The notes under the pieces are model-generated. The model saw only the letters and a list, made by a program, of their open reading frames with translations. It was not told where the DNA came from and made no database searches. The translations under genes were made by a program, and so were the position numbers. 64,000 nucleotides of DNA from Streptomyces sulphureus DSM 40104 (GTDB lineage: Bacteria > Actinomycetota > Actinomycetes > Streptomycetales > Streptomycetaceae): contig NZ_KB905813.1 in NCBI RefSeq assembly GCF_000381025.1, forward strand, positions 788,716-852,715, in the 5' to 3' direction. Positions within the stretch are counted from its first letter, which is position 1, and each line of letters opens with the position of its first letter. Below, piece after piece: positions 36,443 through 44,816 of this stretch.

Positions 36443-37126
36443 GTGTTCGCACTCGGTGTCGTACACCGCACCGTCAACCGCCCGCCGACCGCCGACGTCG
36501 AAGCGCTCTCGGAGTTCGGGGTGAGCACCCTCCACGAGGCGATGGGCCGCGTCGGACTGATGCGCCCCTACCTCCGCCCGGTCTACCGCGGGGCCCGACT
36601 CTGCGGTCCCGCCGTCACGGTGCTTCTCCAACCGGGCGACAACTGGATGCTGCACGTCGCGGCCGAGCAGGTACGGCCGGGGGACGTGGTCGTCGCCGCC
36701 TGCACGACCGAGAGCGAGGACGGGTTCTTCGGCGAACTCCTCGCCACCTCGCTGCGCGCCCAGGGCGCACGTGGCCTCGTCATCGACGGCGGCTGCCGCG
36801 ACGTGGCCGAGCTGGAGGCGATGGACTTCCCCGTCTTCTCCCGGGCCGTCAACGCCAAGGGCACGGTCAAGGCCACGCTCGGCTCCGTCAACGTGCCCGT
36901 GGTCTGCGCCAACGCGCCCGTACGCCCCGGCGACGTCGTCGCCGCCGACGCGGACGGCGTGGTCGTCGTCCCCGCCGAGCGTGCCGCCGAGGTCGCCGAG
37001 GCGGCGGCGCGCCGCGAGGCCAACGAGGAGGGGAAGCGACAGCGTTTCGCCGCCGGGGAGCTCGGCCTCGACATGTACGCCATGCGCGAGCCGCTCCGCG
37101 AAGCCGGCCTCCGCTACCTCGACTGA
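36443..37126 (+). CDS. ligK: 4-carboxy-4-hydroxy-2-oxoadipate aldolase (RraA-like)
   Basis: A 227-residue RraA/HMG-aldolase-fold enzyme. It carries VSTLHEAMGRVGLM, PAVTVLLQPGDNWMLHVAAE and the metal/substrate motif VIDGGCRDVAELEAM with the conserved Arg and Asp. It cleaves the six-carbon hydroxy-acid to pyruvate and oxaloacetate. The operon context with ligJ and ligI distinguishes it from RNase-E regulators of the same fold, which lack the aldolase context. GTG 36443 follows CAAGGAGCC. Confidence 0.93.
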   Translation: MFALGVVHRTVNRPPTADVEALSEFGVSTLHEAMGRVGLMRPYLRPVYRGARLCGPAVTVLLQPGDNWMLHVAAEQVRPGDVVVAACTTESEDGFFGELLATSLRAQGARGLVIDGGCRDVAELEAMDFPVFSRAVNAKGTVKATLGSVNVPVVCANAPVRPGDVVAADADGVVVVPAERAAEVAEAAARREANEEGKRQRFAAGELGLDMYAMREPLREAGLRYLD

Positions 37127-37187
37127 CCCCGTCCGCACCACGTACCGCCGGTCGCCCGCCCCTCCGCGTGCCGGCCGAGGAGGAGAG

Positions 37188-38108
37188 ATGAGTACGCGCT
37201 TCCGCAAGACCCCGGGCTGGCTCGACTGGCACCCGGACCCGGCGAAGCCGACGTACCGGCTGCCGTCGGGAGCCGTGGACGCGCACTGCCACGTCTTCGG
37301 CCCCGGCGACGAGTTCCCCTACGCCGCCGCACGCAAGTACACGCCCTGCGACGCGAGCAAGGAGCAACTCTTCGCGCTCCGCGACCACTTGGGCGTCGCG
37401 CGGAACGTCGTCGTCCAGGCCACCTGCCACGGCGCCGACAACACCGCCATGCTCGACGCCGTCCGCTCGGCAGGCGGCCGCGCCCGCGGCGTCGCCACCG
37501 TGCGTCCCGACGTCACCGACGCCGAGCTGTGCCGCCTCGACGCGGCCGGGGTGCGCGGCGTCCGCTTCAACTTCCTCAAGCGGCTCGTCGGTCCCGCGCC
37601 GCAGGACGACCTCGCCCGTATCGCGGCGAGGATCGCACCGCTCGGGTGGCACGTGGTGCTCTACTTCGAGGCCGCCGACCTCCCCGAACTGGAAGGGTTC
37701 TTCGCCGCCCTGCCCACTCCGCTCGTCATCGACCACATGGGCCGCCCCAACGTACGGGAGCCCGCCGCGGGGCCGCAGTTCACGCGGTTCCTGCGGTTCG
37801 CCGAGCGCAACGACGTGTGGGTGAAGGTGAGTTGCCCCGAGCGGCTCAGCCTCACCGGGCCCGCCGCGCTCCACGGCGAGCGCAGCGCCTACGCCGACGT
37901 CGTGCCCTTCGCGCGCACGGTCGTCGAGGAGTTCCCCGACCGCGTGTTGTGGGGCACCGACTGGCCCCACCCCAACCTCACCGACCACATGCCCGACGAC
38001 GGGCTGCTCGTCGACCACATCCCTCACGTGGCCACCACCGAGCAGCAGCGCCACAAGCTCCTCGTCGACAACCCCGTGCGGCTCTACTGGCCGGACGAGA
38101 CGGCCTGA
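37188..38108 (+). CDS. ligI: 2-pyrone-4,6-dicarboxylate hydrolase
   Basis: A 306-residue amidohydrolase. Typical LigI segments are GAVDAHCHVFGPGDEFPYAA, ARKYTPCDAS, VRFNFLKRLVG and LWGTDWPHPNLTD with the catalytic Asp. It hydrolyses the pyrone lactone to 4-oxalomesaconate. ATG 37188 has GAGGAGGAG upstream. The order here is downstream of ligK; the enzyme acts first in the encoded route. There is no LigC or LigAB in view to make the pyrone. Confidence 0.94.
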   Translation: MSTRFRKTPGWLDWHPDPAKPTYRLPSGAVDAHCHVFGPGDEFPYAAARKYTPCDASKEQLFALRDHLGVARNVVVQATCHGADNTAMLDAVRSAGGRARGVATVRPDVTDAELCRLDAAGVRGVRFNFLKRLVGPAPQDDLARIAARIAPLGWHVVLYFEAADLPELEGFFAALPTPLVIDHMGRPNVREPAAGPQFTRFLRFAERNDVWVKVSCPERLSLTGPAALHGERSAYADVVPFARTVVEEFPDRVLWGTDWPHPNLTDHMPDDGLLVDHIPHVATTEQQRHKLLVDNPVRLYWPDETA

Positions 38109-38205
38109 CCGGCCCCGTCCCGCCGCCGCCCGTCCCACCTGCCGCGACGGCGGTCGCCCGCGCCTGCGCCGAGACCGCCGCCCTCCCCTCACCGAAGGCG
38201 TTGCC

Positions 38206-39573
38206 ATGGCACATCCGAACGCGGCGCACCGGCTCGACCGGTTGCCGATATCCCGCTTCCACAAAGTGACGCTCGTCGCCGTCGCCTTCGCGTACTTCTT
38301 CGAGTTCGCGGACATCAACAGCTTCGCCGTCACCGCCCCGCGCCTGATCACCCTCTGGGACGTCACGGTCGACCAGGTCGCCTACGTCACCTCGCTCTCC
38401 TTCGTCGGCATGTTCATCGGCTCGGTCGTCGCCAGCCGCATCGCCGACCGGCTGGGGCGGAAGAAGGCACTCACCCTCACGACGGTCTTCTTCGGCACCT
38501 TCTCGCTCCTCTCCTCCTTCGCCTGGGACATCCTGTCGCTCGGTGTCCTCCGCGTCCTCACCTCGGCGGGGCTCTCCGCGATGACCGTCGTCGCCGTGGT
38601 CTACGTGAGCGAGCTCTACCCCTCCGCCGTCCGCGGCAAGTACCAGGCGTACGCCATCGTCATCGGCATCTGCGGGACCCCTGTCACCAGCCTCATCGCC
38701 AGTCTCGTCGTGCCGCTCGCCGACTGGACCTGGCGGTTGGTCTTCCTCTGGGGCGCCCTCGGCATCCTCTTCCTCGCCTTCACCCGGCGCCTCAAGGAGT
38801 CGCCGCGTTGGTACGAGAGCAAGGGCGAGTACGACAAGGCCGAGGCGACCCTCCGCGAGATCGAGGCACAGGTCGAGGCGGAGAAGGGGCCGCTGCCCGA
38901 GCCGCTCCCGCCCGTCGACGAGGCCCCGCAGACCAAGGCCCCGCTCAAGCTGCTCCTCCAGCGCAAGTACCTCGTGCCCACGCTGGTGCTGACCGTCCTG
39001 TGGGTCACCCAGACGATCGGCTTCTTCGGGTACTCGAGCTGGGCGCCGACGCTGCTCGCCAAGGAGGGCTTCAGCGTCGAGAAGTCGATCTTCTACATCG
39101 CGCTCACCACGGTCGGCGCACCGCTCGGCTCCTACGTCGCGTCGCTCGTCACCGACCGCTTCGAGCGCAAGTGGTGCCTCGTAGTCTTCGGCCTCGCCAT
39201 CGCCGTCTGCGGGCTGCTGTACGGGCTGACGTTCAACCCCGTCTTCATCATCGTCTTCGGCTTCGCCGTCAACATGCTGGAGCGCGGCTACACCGCCCTC
39301 GCCTACGCGTACTCGCCCGAGCTCTTCGACACCAGGGGCCGCTCCCTCGGCACCGGCATCTCCTACGGCCTCGGCCGCCTCTCCAACGCCGCGGGCCCGC
39401 TCGTCATCGCGGCGCTCTACAACAGCACGGGATACCAGAGCGTCTTCTTCTTCATCGCGGGCACCTGGGTCGTCGGCGCCGTCGTGCTCGCCCTCTTCGG
39501 AGCCAGCACCCGCCGCGCCCGCCTCGCCTCGGCACGGGGACCGGCCGAGGAGACCGAGCCCTCGGCGGTGTGA
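38206..39573 (+). CDS. MFS carrier for an aromatic or dicarboxylic acid
   Basis: A 455-residue, twelve-helix transporter with two MFS signatures: ADRLGRKKALTLTTVFF after helix 2 and the PESPR-like central loop RRLKESPRWYESKGEY typical of the sugar/acid porter group. A charged loop between helices 6 and 7 holds many Glu/Lys. As the last gene of the lig-type island it probably imports the growth substrate (protocatechuate, gallate, or pyrone dicarboxylate); this is inference from context. A hairpin ends the transcript. Confidence 0.9.
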   Translation: MAHPNAAHRLDRLPISRFHKVTLVAVAFAYFFEFADINSFAVTAPRLITLWDVTVDQVAYVTSLSFVGMFIGSVVASRIADRLGRKKALTLTTVFFGTFSLLSSFAWDILSLGVLRVLTSAGLSAMTVVAVVYVSELYPSAVRGKYQAYAIVIGICGTPVTSLIASLVVPLADWTWRLVFLWGALGILFLAFTRRLKESPRWYESKGEYDKAEATLREIEAQVEAEKGPLPEPLPPVDEAPQTKAPLKLLLQRKYLVPTLVLTVLWVTQTIGFFGYSSWAPTLLAKEGFSVEKSIFYIALTTVGAPLGSYVASLVTDRFERKWCLVVFGLAIAVCGLLYGLTFNPVFIIVFGFAVNMLERGYTALAYAYSPELFDTRGRSLGTGISYGLGRLSNAAGPLVIAALYNSTGYQSVFFFIAGTWVVGAVVLALFGASTRRARLASARGPAEETEPSAV

Positions 39574-39582
39574 CGTGCACAT

Positions 39583-39605
39583 CGTCCGGCGGCGGCTGCC
39601 GGACG
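39583..39605 (+). terminator. Terminator of the lig-type operon
   Basis: CGTCCGGC pairs with GCCGGACG (8 bp, 7-base loop) ten bases after the MFS stop. Confidence 0.7.
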
Positions 39606-40211
39606 GCGTGCCAACGCGCGGCTTCGCACGGCCCGTTGGGCAGGCGCCCCGTGGACGGAGAGCCCCGGCTGCCGCTCCCGGCCAACGACGCACGTCGGGC
39701 GCAGGGGCTGCCACGGCCGTCTGCCGGGTGAGACGGTGAGCGGGATCGCCCGCCCCGCCCGGCAGCGGCCTCCGCACGGGGCGCCGCGTCCGGACATCCG
39801 CCCTGCGGGGACGATGCGCCGTCAGCCCTCGTCCCCGCGGTGGCGGAGAGCACCGGCAGCGCGGTGCAGTTCGTCCGGGACGCCGAACGTCCCGGGCGCG
39901 TCGAGCTGGGGGAGGAGCCGCTCGACGAGCGTTTGTTGGGCCAGCATGAGGCGCTGGTTCTGCTCGCGGGTGACGGCACCGTCGGCGGCGGGCGGCGGTG
40001 AAGGCACCGGAGGCGAAGCCGACCGCGTGCGACGCGACCATGTCCCGCGCGGCGGTCGACGCGTCGTTCCGCCCCCGGGGGTATCTCCCCGCTCGCCCGA
40101 ACGCAGTTGGCTGCCCGCGGTGGCGTGCCGGAGGCGCTCGGACGAGGCGGCGCGCGAACTCCGGTCCCGTGGACGGCCCTTCGCCGCACGACCACGCGCC
40201 CCTGCGAGCCC
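39606..40211. other. Largely non-coding gap with a decayed gene
   Basis: 606 bases between the lig island and pepE. No intact gene is visible. A frameshifted minus-strand remnant occupies about 39822-40090 (listed separately); the rest shows no codon bias, repeat or clear promoter. Confidence 0.5.
39822..40090 (-). pseudogene. Decayed minus-strand gene remnant
   Basis: Third-position GC bias suggests coding. One frame reads RDMVASHAVGFASGAFTA, then near 40000 the good codon usage shifts to another frame: GAVTREQNQRLMLAQQTL, VERLLPQLDAPGTFG and VPDELHRAAGALRHRGDEG before a stop at 39822. No ribosome site or proper start is seen. A small intact gene of 61 codons starting at GTG 40007 is the alternative. 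Family not recognised. Confidence 0.3.
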
Positions 40212-40946
40212 TCAGCCCAGGCGGTGGTCGAACCGCGGTGCGACCGCGAGCAGGCTGCTCAGGTCGGCCCCCGGCGCGTACTCGACCGGCTCGGCCCCCG
40301 CGGAGAAGAGCCGGGCACCCGCCGACGTGCCGCCCAACTCCAGTACGCCGTCGCGACGTTGCAGCCAGGTGCCCTCGCGCAGGCCGAGGACGGGCACGTC
40401 GTTCTCCTCGAGGAACTGGGTGAGCCGCTCCTCACGGGTCTCGCCCATGTGCGCGCTCCCCGGCTGCGGGTCGAGGTAGTGCGGGTTGATCTGAAACGGG
40501 ACGAGCCCCAGCGTCCCGAACGACGTCGGCTGGACGATCGGCATGTCGTTGGTGGTCCGCAGCGTCGGGCAGGCCATGTTGGTCCCGGCGCTCGACCCCA
40601 TGTACGGCACTCCGTCCTCCTGTACGCGCCGGGCGAGTTCAGGGACGAGGCCGTGCCCCTGGAGCGCCCGCAGCAGCCGGAAGCTGTTGCCCCCGCCGAC
40701 GAACACCGCCTCGGCCGCGGCCACTTCGGCACGGGGATCGCCCGAGCCGTGCAGGCCGCGCACCCGCACGCCCAACTCGCCCATGAACGCCGCGACCTTC
40801 GCGGTGTAGGCGTCGTGGTCGGCGAGCGCGTACGGGACGAAGAGCAGTTCGCGCACGCCGCCGAGGTGCTCGGCGACCACCTCCCGCGCGTGGTCGAGGT
40901 AACCCCGTCCGGGGGCCGAGGAGTTCGACAGCAAGAGCAGCTTCAC
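40212..40946 (-). CDS. pepE: Dipeptidase E (peptidase S51, alpha-aspartyl dipeptidase)
   Basis: A 244-residue serine peptidase of family S51. Diagnostic motifs are AVFVGGGNSFRLLRAL, the nucleophile elbow YMGSSAGTNMACPT (GSSAG serine), and PFQINPHYLDP. PepE cleaves dipeptides with N-terminal aspartate. GTG 40946 (VKLLLLSNSS) is the usual family beginning; the open frame upstream overlaps the IclR gene. It lies 22 bases after the IclR gene on the same strand, so the two form an operon, divergent from a peptide-type transporter. Confidence 0.93.
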   Translation of the reverse strand: MKLLLLSNSSAPGRGYLDHAREVVAEHLGGVRELLFVPYALADHDAYTAKVAAFMGELGVRVRGLHGSGDPRAEVAAAEAVFVGGGNSFRLLRALQGHGLVPELARRVQEDGVPYMGSSAGTNMACPTLRTTNDMPIVQPTSFGTLGLVPFQINPHYLDPQPGSAHMGETREERLTQFLEENDVPVLGLREGTWLQRRDGVLELGGTSAGARLFSAGAEPVEYAPGADLSSLLAVAPRFDHRLG

Positions 40947-40968
40947 GGTGTTCCGGCCTTTCTCTTCT

Positions 40969-41772
40969 TCAGTTGCGGGACGTCCGGGGGGTTCGGCCCC
41001 GGACCCGACGAGGGGTGAGCAGTTCACCGAGACCCTCCGCGGCGGAGCGCAGCGGTATGAGCAACTCCTCGCGGTCGTCGGCGAGTTGACGGTGCGGCCC
41101 GACGAGGGTCAGCGAGCCCACCGGCTGCGAGCGCACCACGACGGGCACGGCGAGCCCCGCCGTCGCGGGGTCGTACTCGCCCTCGGAGTACGCGTAGCCG
41201 TCGGCCGGCACCCGGCACATCAGCTCCTCCAACTGCGCAGGGTCGGTGACGGTCCGCTCGCTGAAACGGGCCATCGGGCGACCGTAGAGGGCGGCGGCGC
41301 GTGCCCCCGGCGCGAGCATCCCGAAGTACGCGCGCGAGGTGGCGCCCGCGTGCCCCGGGTAGAGCTCCTCGGCGAGGCGGTAGGTCCGCAGCGGTCCGAG
41401 CGTCCCGTCGGCCGAGTCGACGCACCTGAGGTGGGCGCCGTCGGGCACGGCGAAAAGCGCGGTCACCCCGCTCTCCGCGGCGAGCTCCCGCAGCGCCGGA
41501 CGCACCAGCCCCGCCATCCCGCCGTGCCGCTCCCAGGCGGTGGCCATGTGCCACACGGCGGGCCCCAGCCGGTAGCGCCGGGTGACGGCGTCGGAGACGA
41601 GGAACCCCCGGTGCGCGAGCGCGGCGAGGAGCCGCTGGGTGACGGACTTGTCCCAGCCGAACTCGGCTGCGAGGTCGGTCACCCCCCACTCGTCGCGGTC
41701 GTGAGTGAAGGCGAGCAGCACCTGGAGCGTACGGTCCGCGGTCTTCAGCGGAGCCCCTCGATCGGTAGTCAC
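40969..41772 (-). CDS. IclR-family transcriptional regulator
   Basis: A 267-residue regulator with an N-terminal winged helix (LKTADRTLQVLLAFTHDRDE, then VTDLAAEFGWDKSVTQRLLA) and an IclR effector domain (about 85-250) including CVDSADGTLGPLRTYRLAE and the Gly-rich TAGLAVPVVV. GTG 41772 lies seven bases after a TAGGGT -10, the same leaderless geometry as the gene at 7563; GTG 41796 is an alternative eight codons longer. It probably controls both its own operon with pepE and the divergent DUF1177 operon. Confidence 0.9.
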   Translation of the reverse strand: MTTDRGAPLKTADRTLQVLLAFTHDRDEWGVTDLAAEFGWDKSVTQRLLAALAHRGFLVSDAVTRRYRLGPAVWHMATAWERHGGMAGLVRPALRELAAESGVTALFAVPDGAHLRCVDSADGTLGPLRTYRLAEELYPGHAGATSRAYFGMLAPGARAAALYGRPMARFSERTVTDPAQLEELMCRVPADGYAYSEGEYDPATAGLAVPVVVRSQPVGSLTLVGPHRQLADDREELLIPLRSAAEGLGELLTPRRVRGRTPRTSRN

Positions 41773-41779
41773 CCGGCGT

Positions 41780-41785
41780 ACCCTA
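41780..41785 (-). promoter_or_regulatory. Candidate -10 for a leaderless IclR transcript
   Basis: TAGGGT on the minus strand is followed by seven bases and then the GTG at 41772, so transcription could begin at the start codon. Confidence 0.45.
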
Positions 41786-41820
41786 TCGGTATCCACCTCT
41801 GCTTCTCACATATAGGGAAA

Positions 41821-41853
41821 AGGTTGCTCTCGCGGAGCGCGGAGGAGCAACCT
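41821..41853. repeat. 9-bp inverted repeat in the IclR/DUF1177 intergenic region
   Basis: AGGTTGCTC (41821-41829) and GAGCAACCT (41845-41853) are perfect complements with a 15-base gap. It is a plausible IclR operator or a leader hairpin of the DUF1177 transcript. The rest of the 296-base gap shows no other strong signal. Confidence 0.5.
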
Positions 41854-42068
41854 GGCGGCATCGGCCGACGGCCACCGCCGCTCACCCGATGCCGGGCGCC
41901 ACCTCGAAGGGCGCAACGGCTCCCGCGGCCCGGAGCCGCATCACCCCGGCAGCAACGACGCTGCCCCTCGCACGGCCCCCGCCCGTCGCCCACCAGCGCG
42001 GCGGCCCGGGCATCGCCCCCAAGGCGTCGCCGTCCGAGTCCCGACCGCACCACCCCAAGGAGCCCACG

Positions 42069-43052
42069 GTGCTCAAGCACGTACTGGACGTCCTCGAACT
42101 CCTCGACCGCCCGCAGGCCGACGGGCACAGCCTCGACGCGCACCTCCGCGACGTCCTCCACCGGGCGGCGCAGCAGGCGGGCCGCACCGCCGAGGCCGAC
42201 CGCGTCGAGATCTCCGTCACCCGCATCGAGGGGGCGCAGGGCGGCACGGACTTCGTGAAGGCCGTCGTCCCCGGCCGCGACGGTGCTCGCGCGGGCGGCA
42301 GCGCACCCACCCTCGGCGTACTCGGCCGCCTCGGCGGCGTGGGCGCCCGCCCGGAGCGGACCGGCCTCGTCTCCGACGCGGACGGCGCCGTCGCCGCGCT
42401 CGCCGCAACGTCGAAGCTGCTCGACATGTACGGGCGCGGCGACGTACTCGACGGCGATGTCATCCTCAGCACCCACGTCTGCCCCGACGCACCGACCCGC
42501 CCCCACGACCCGGTGCCCTTCATGGACTCCCCGGTCTCCATCCTCGACTGCAACCGTCAGGAGATCGACGGAGCGATGGACGCCGTCGTCTCGATCGACA
42601 CCACGAAGGGCAACCGCCTCCTCAACCACCGCGGGCTCGCCCTTTCCCCGACGGCCAAGGAAGGCTGGATCCTGCGGGTCAGCGACGACCTGCTCGGCAT
42701 CCTGGAGACCGTCACGGGCGAGGACGCGCACGTGCTGCCGATCACCACCCAGGACATCACCCCGTACGGCAACGGCGTCCACCACATCAACTCGATCATG
42801 CAGCCGTGCGTCGCCACGTCGGCGCCCGTCGTCGGCCTCGCGCTGACCACCGGGCCGGCCGTCGCCGGCTGCGCGACGGGCGCCAGCCACGAGACCGACA
42901 TCGCAGCCGCCGGCCGCTTCGCCGTCGAAGCGGCGAAGGAGTACGGACGAGGGGCTGCCCGCTTCCACGACGCGGAAGAGTTCGCCCGACTCGTCGACCT
43001 CTACGGGCCGATGACCCGGCTCCAGTCGACGGCAGGTGCGACCGAGGACTGA
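42069..43052 (+). CDS. DUF1177 protein
   Basis: A 327-residue protein with DUF1177-type motifs, including LSTHVCPDAPTRPHDPVPF, FMDSPVSILDCNRQEIDGAM and ITPYGNGVHHINSIMQPCVA. The conserved His, Cys, Asp and Glu residues suggest a metal-dependent hydrolase, but no activity is known. GTG 42069 has AAGGAG seven bases upstream. It is the first gene of an apparent operon with an OPT-family transporter and an AroM-family protein, and is divergent from IclR and PepE. Confidence 0.88.
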   Translation: MLKHVLDVLELLDRPQADGHSLDAHLRDVLHRAAQQAGRTAEADRVEISVTRIEGAQGGTDFVKAVVPGRDGARAGGSAPTLGVLGRLGGVGARPERTGLVSDADGAVAALAATSKLLDMYGRGDVLDGDVILSTHVCPDAPTRPHDPVPFMDSPVSILDCNRQEIDGAMDAVVSIDTTKGNRLLNHRGLALSPTAKEGWILRVSDDLLGILETVTGEDAHVLPITTQDITPYGNGVHHINSIMQPCVATSAPVVGLALTTGPAVAGCATGASHETDIAAAGRFAVEAAKEYGRGAARFHDAEEFARLVDLYGPMTRLQSTAGATED

Positions 43053-43154
43053 CCCTCGGGCCACCCGGCCGCTGCGGGGGAGCGGTCGAACAGCTCCTCC
43101 GCACCCCCCACCCCGCGTACGCCCCACGCGCACCGCACCCGAAAGACGACCCCT

Positions 43155-44816
43155 ATGAGCACCTCTCCAGCTCCCGCCCCGGAAGCGAGGCGGGCCCACC
43201 CCAGAGCCCTCGAACCGGTCACCCTCGTCGTGACGGTCCTGCTGTCCGTGCTGGGAGCCGTGATCGGCCTCGTCCTGATCACCACCCTGGGCATCGCCCC
43301 CAACACCTCGGTGATCGGGGCACTCATCGCCATGCTCATCGGGCGCCTCTCCTTCGCGACGCTCTCGCGGATGCGCGACCCGCACCGCCAGAACCTCGTC
43401 CAGTCGGCGATCTCCGGCTCCACGTTCGCCGCGGCCAACTCGCTCGTCACGCCGATCGCGGTGCCGTTCCTGCTCGGCGAGCCCGGCCTGGTCTGGCCGA
43501 TGCTCGGCGGCGCGGTCATCGGCCTCGCCGTCGACAGTTGGGTGCTCTACCGCGTCTTCGACTCGCGGCTGCTGCCCGCGACCGCCGCCTGGCCCGCCGG
43601 AATCGCGGCAGCCGAGACGATCAAGGCGGGGGACGAGGGCGGCCGCAAGGCGGGGATGCTCGGCGTCAGCGCGGTCGTCGGCTTCCTCGGCTCGCTCTTC
43701 AAGCTCCCGATGAGCGCGGCCGGCGTCGCCTTCCTCGGCAACATCTGGGCGCTGCTGATGTTCGGCGTCGGCCTGCTCGTCGCGCAGTACGCGCCGACGC
43801 TGCTCGACACCGACCTCTCGGCGAACCACGTGCCGCACGGCGTGATGATCGGCGCGGGACTGGTCGCCCTCGTGCAGGCCGTCCGGCTGATGCGGGAGCG
43901 CGACGGCGGGAGCAAGGACCAGCAGCCCGCTCGGGAGGCCGAGGACGCCTTCGACCCGCAGACGCGCACCGTCGACGCCCGCCGACTGCGGCGCGGACTC
44001 CTGGAGGGGCTCGCGCTCTTCCTCGTCGGCGCCCTCTTCGTCGCCCTGACCGGCGGCATCCTCGCCGACATGAGCGGGCTCGGGCTCGTCGGCTGGGTGC
44101 TCCTCGCCGGTGTCGCGGCGCTCGTGCACCAGCTCATCGTCGGGCTCGCGGCGATGCACTCGGGGTGGTTCCCCGCCTTCGCCGTGACCCTGATCTTCCT
44201 GATCCTCGGGCTCGTCCTCGGCATCCCGATGGTGCCGCTCGCCCTCCTCGTCGGCTACGCCGCCTCCACGGGGCCCGCGTTCGCCGACGTCGGCTTCGAC
44301 TTCAAGGCCGGCTGGCTGCTGCGCAAGGACGCCGTGCCCTGGCACCCCTACGAGATGGCGGGGCGGCGCCAGCAGTACGTCGCGCAGCTCGTCGGCTTCG
44401 CCGTCGCGATCCTCGTCGTGGTCGTCGCGTGGAAGCCGTTCTTCGAGGACGGCCGGGTGCCGCCGGTGGCGCAGGTCTACGTCGACACTCTCAAGGCCGG
44501 CCTCTCGGACACGCATGCGCTGACGATGATGGCGCTCTGGGCGATCCCGGGCGCGCTCGTCCAGCTCCTCGGCGGCTCCTCCCGCCAGATGGGCGTCCTG
44601 CTGGCGACGGGCCTCCTCGTCGCGACGCCGCAAGCGGGCTGGCTCGTCCTCGCCGCGCTCGCCGTCCGCTTCGGCTACGCCCGCAGGGCGAAGCGCCGGG
44701 CGGACTCCGGAGACGGGCAACAGGCAGCCGCCGACAACGACTTGGCGCTCGTCGGCGCGGGTCTCGTCGCGGGCAGCTCGCTCAACGACGTAAGCCAGAT
44801 CTACAAGGCGGTGTGA
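43155..44816 (+). CDS. OPT-family oligopeptide transporter
   Basis: A 553-residue integral membrane protein with a dozen or more hydrophobic helices. OPT features include the N-terminal LEPVTLVVTVLLSVLGAVIG, the NxxQxxxSG-like motif at RQNLVQSAISGSTFAAAN, and PVPW-like WHPYEMAGRRQQYVAQLVGF. OPT proteins are proton-coupled peptide or metal-chelate importers. Here it lies between DUF1177 and AroM-like genes and divergent from a dipeptidase, so a peptide or amino-acid derivative is the likely cargo. The stop overlaps the AroM-like start (GTGA). Confidence 0.9.
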   Translation: MSTSPAPAPEARRAHPRALEPVTLVVTVLLSVLGAVIGLVLITTLGIAPNTSVIGALIAMLIGRLSFATLSRMRDPHRQNLVQSAISGSTFAAANSLVTPIAVPFLLGEPGLVWPMLGGAVIGLAVDSWVLYRVFDSRLLPATAAWPAGIAAAETIKAGDEGGRKAGMLGVSAVVGFLGSLFKLPMSAAGVAFLGNIWALLMFGVGLLVAQYAPTLLDTDLSANHVPHGVMIGAGLVALVQAVRLMRERDGGSKDQQPAREAEDAFDPQTRTVDARRLRRGLLEGLALFLVGALFVALTGGILADMSGLGLVGWVLLAGVAALVHQLIVGLAAMHSGWFPAFAVTLIFLILGLVLGIPMVPLALLVGYAASTGPAFADVGFDFKAGWLLRKDAVPWHPYEMAGRRQQYVAQLVGFAVAILVVVVAWKPFFEDGRVPPVAQVYVDTLKAGLSDTHALTMMALWAIPGALVQLLGGSSRQMGVLLATGLLVATPQAGWLVLAALAVRFGYARRAKRRADSGDGQQAAADNDLALVGAGLVAGSSLNDVSQIYKAV

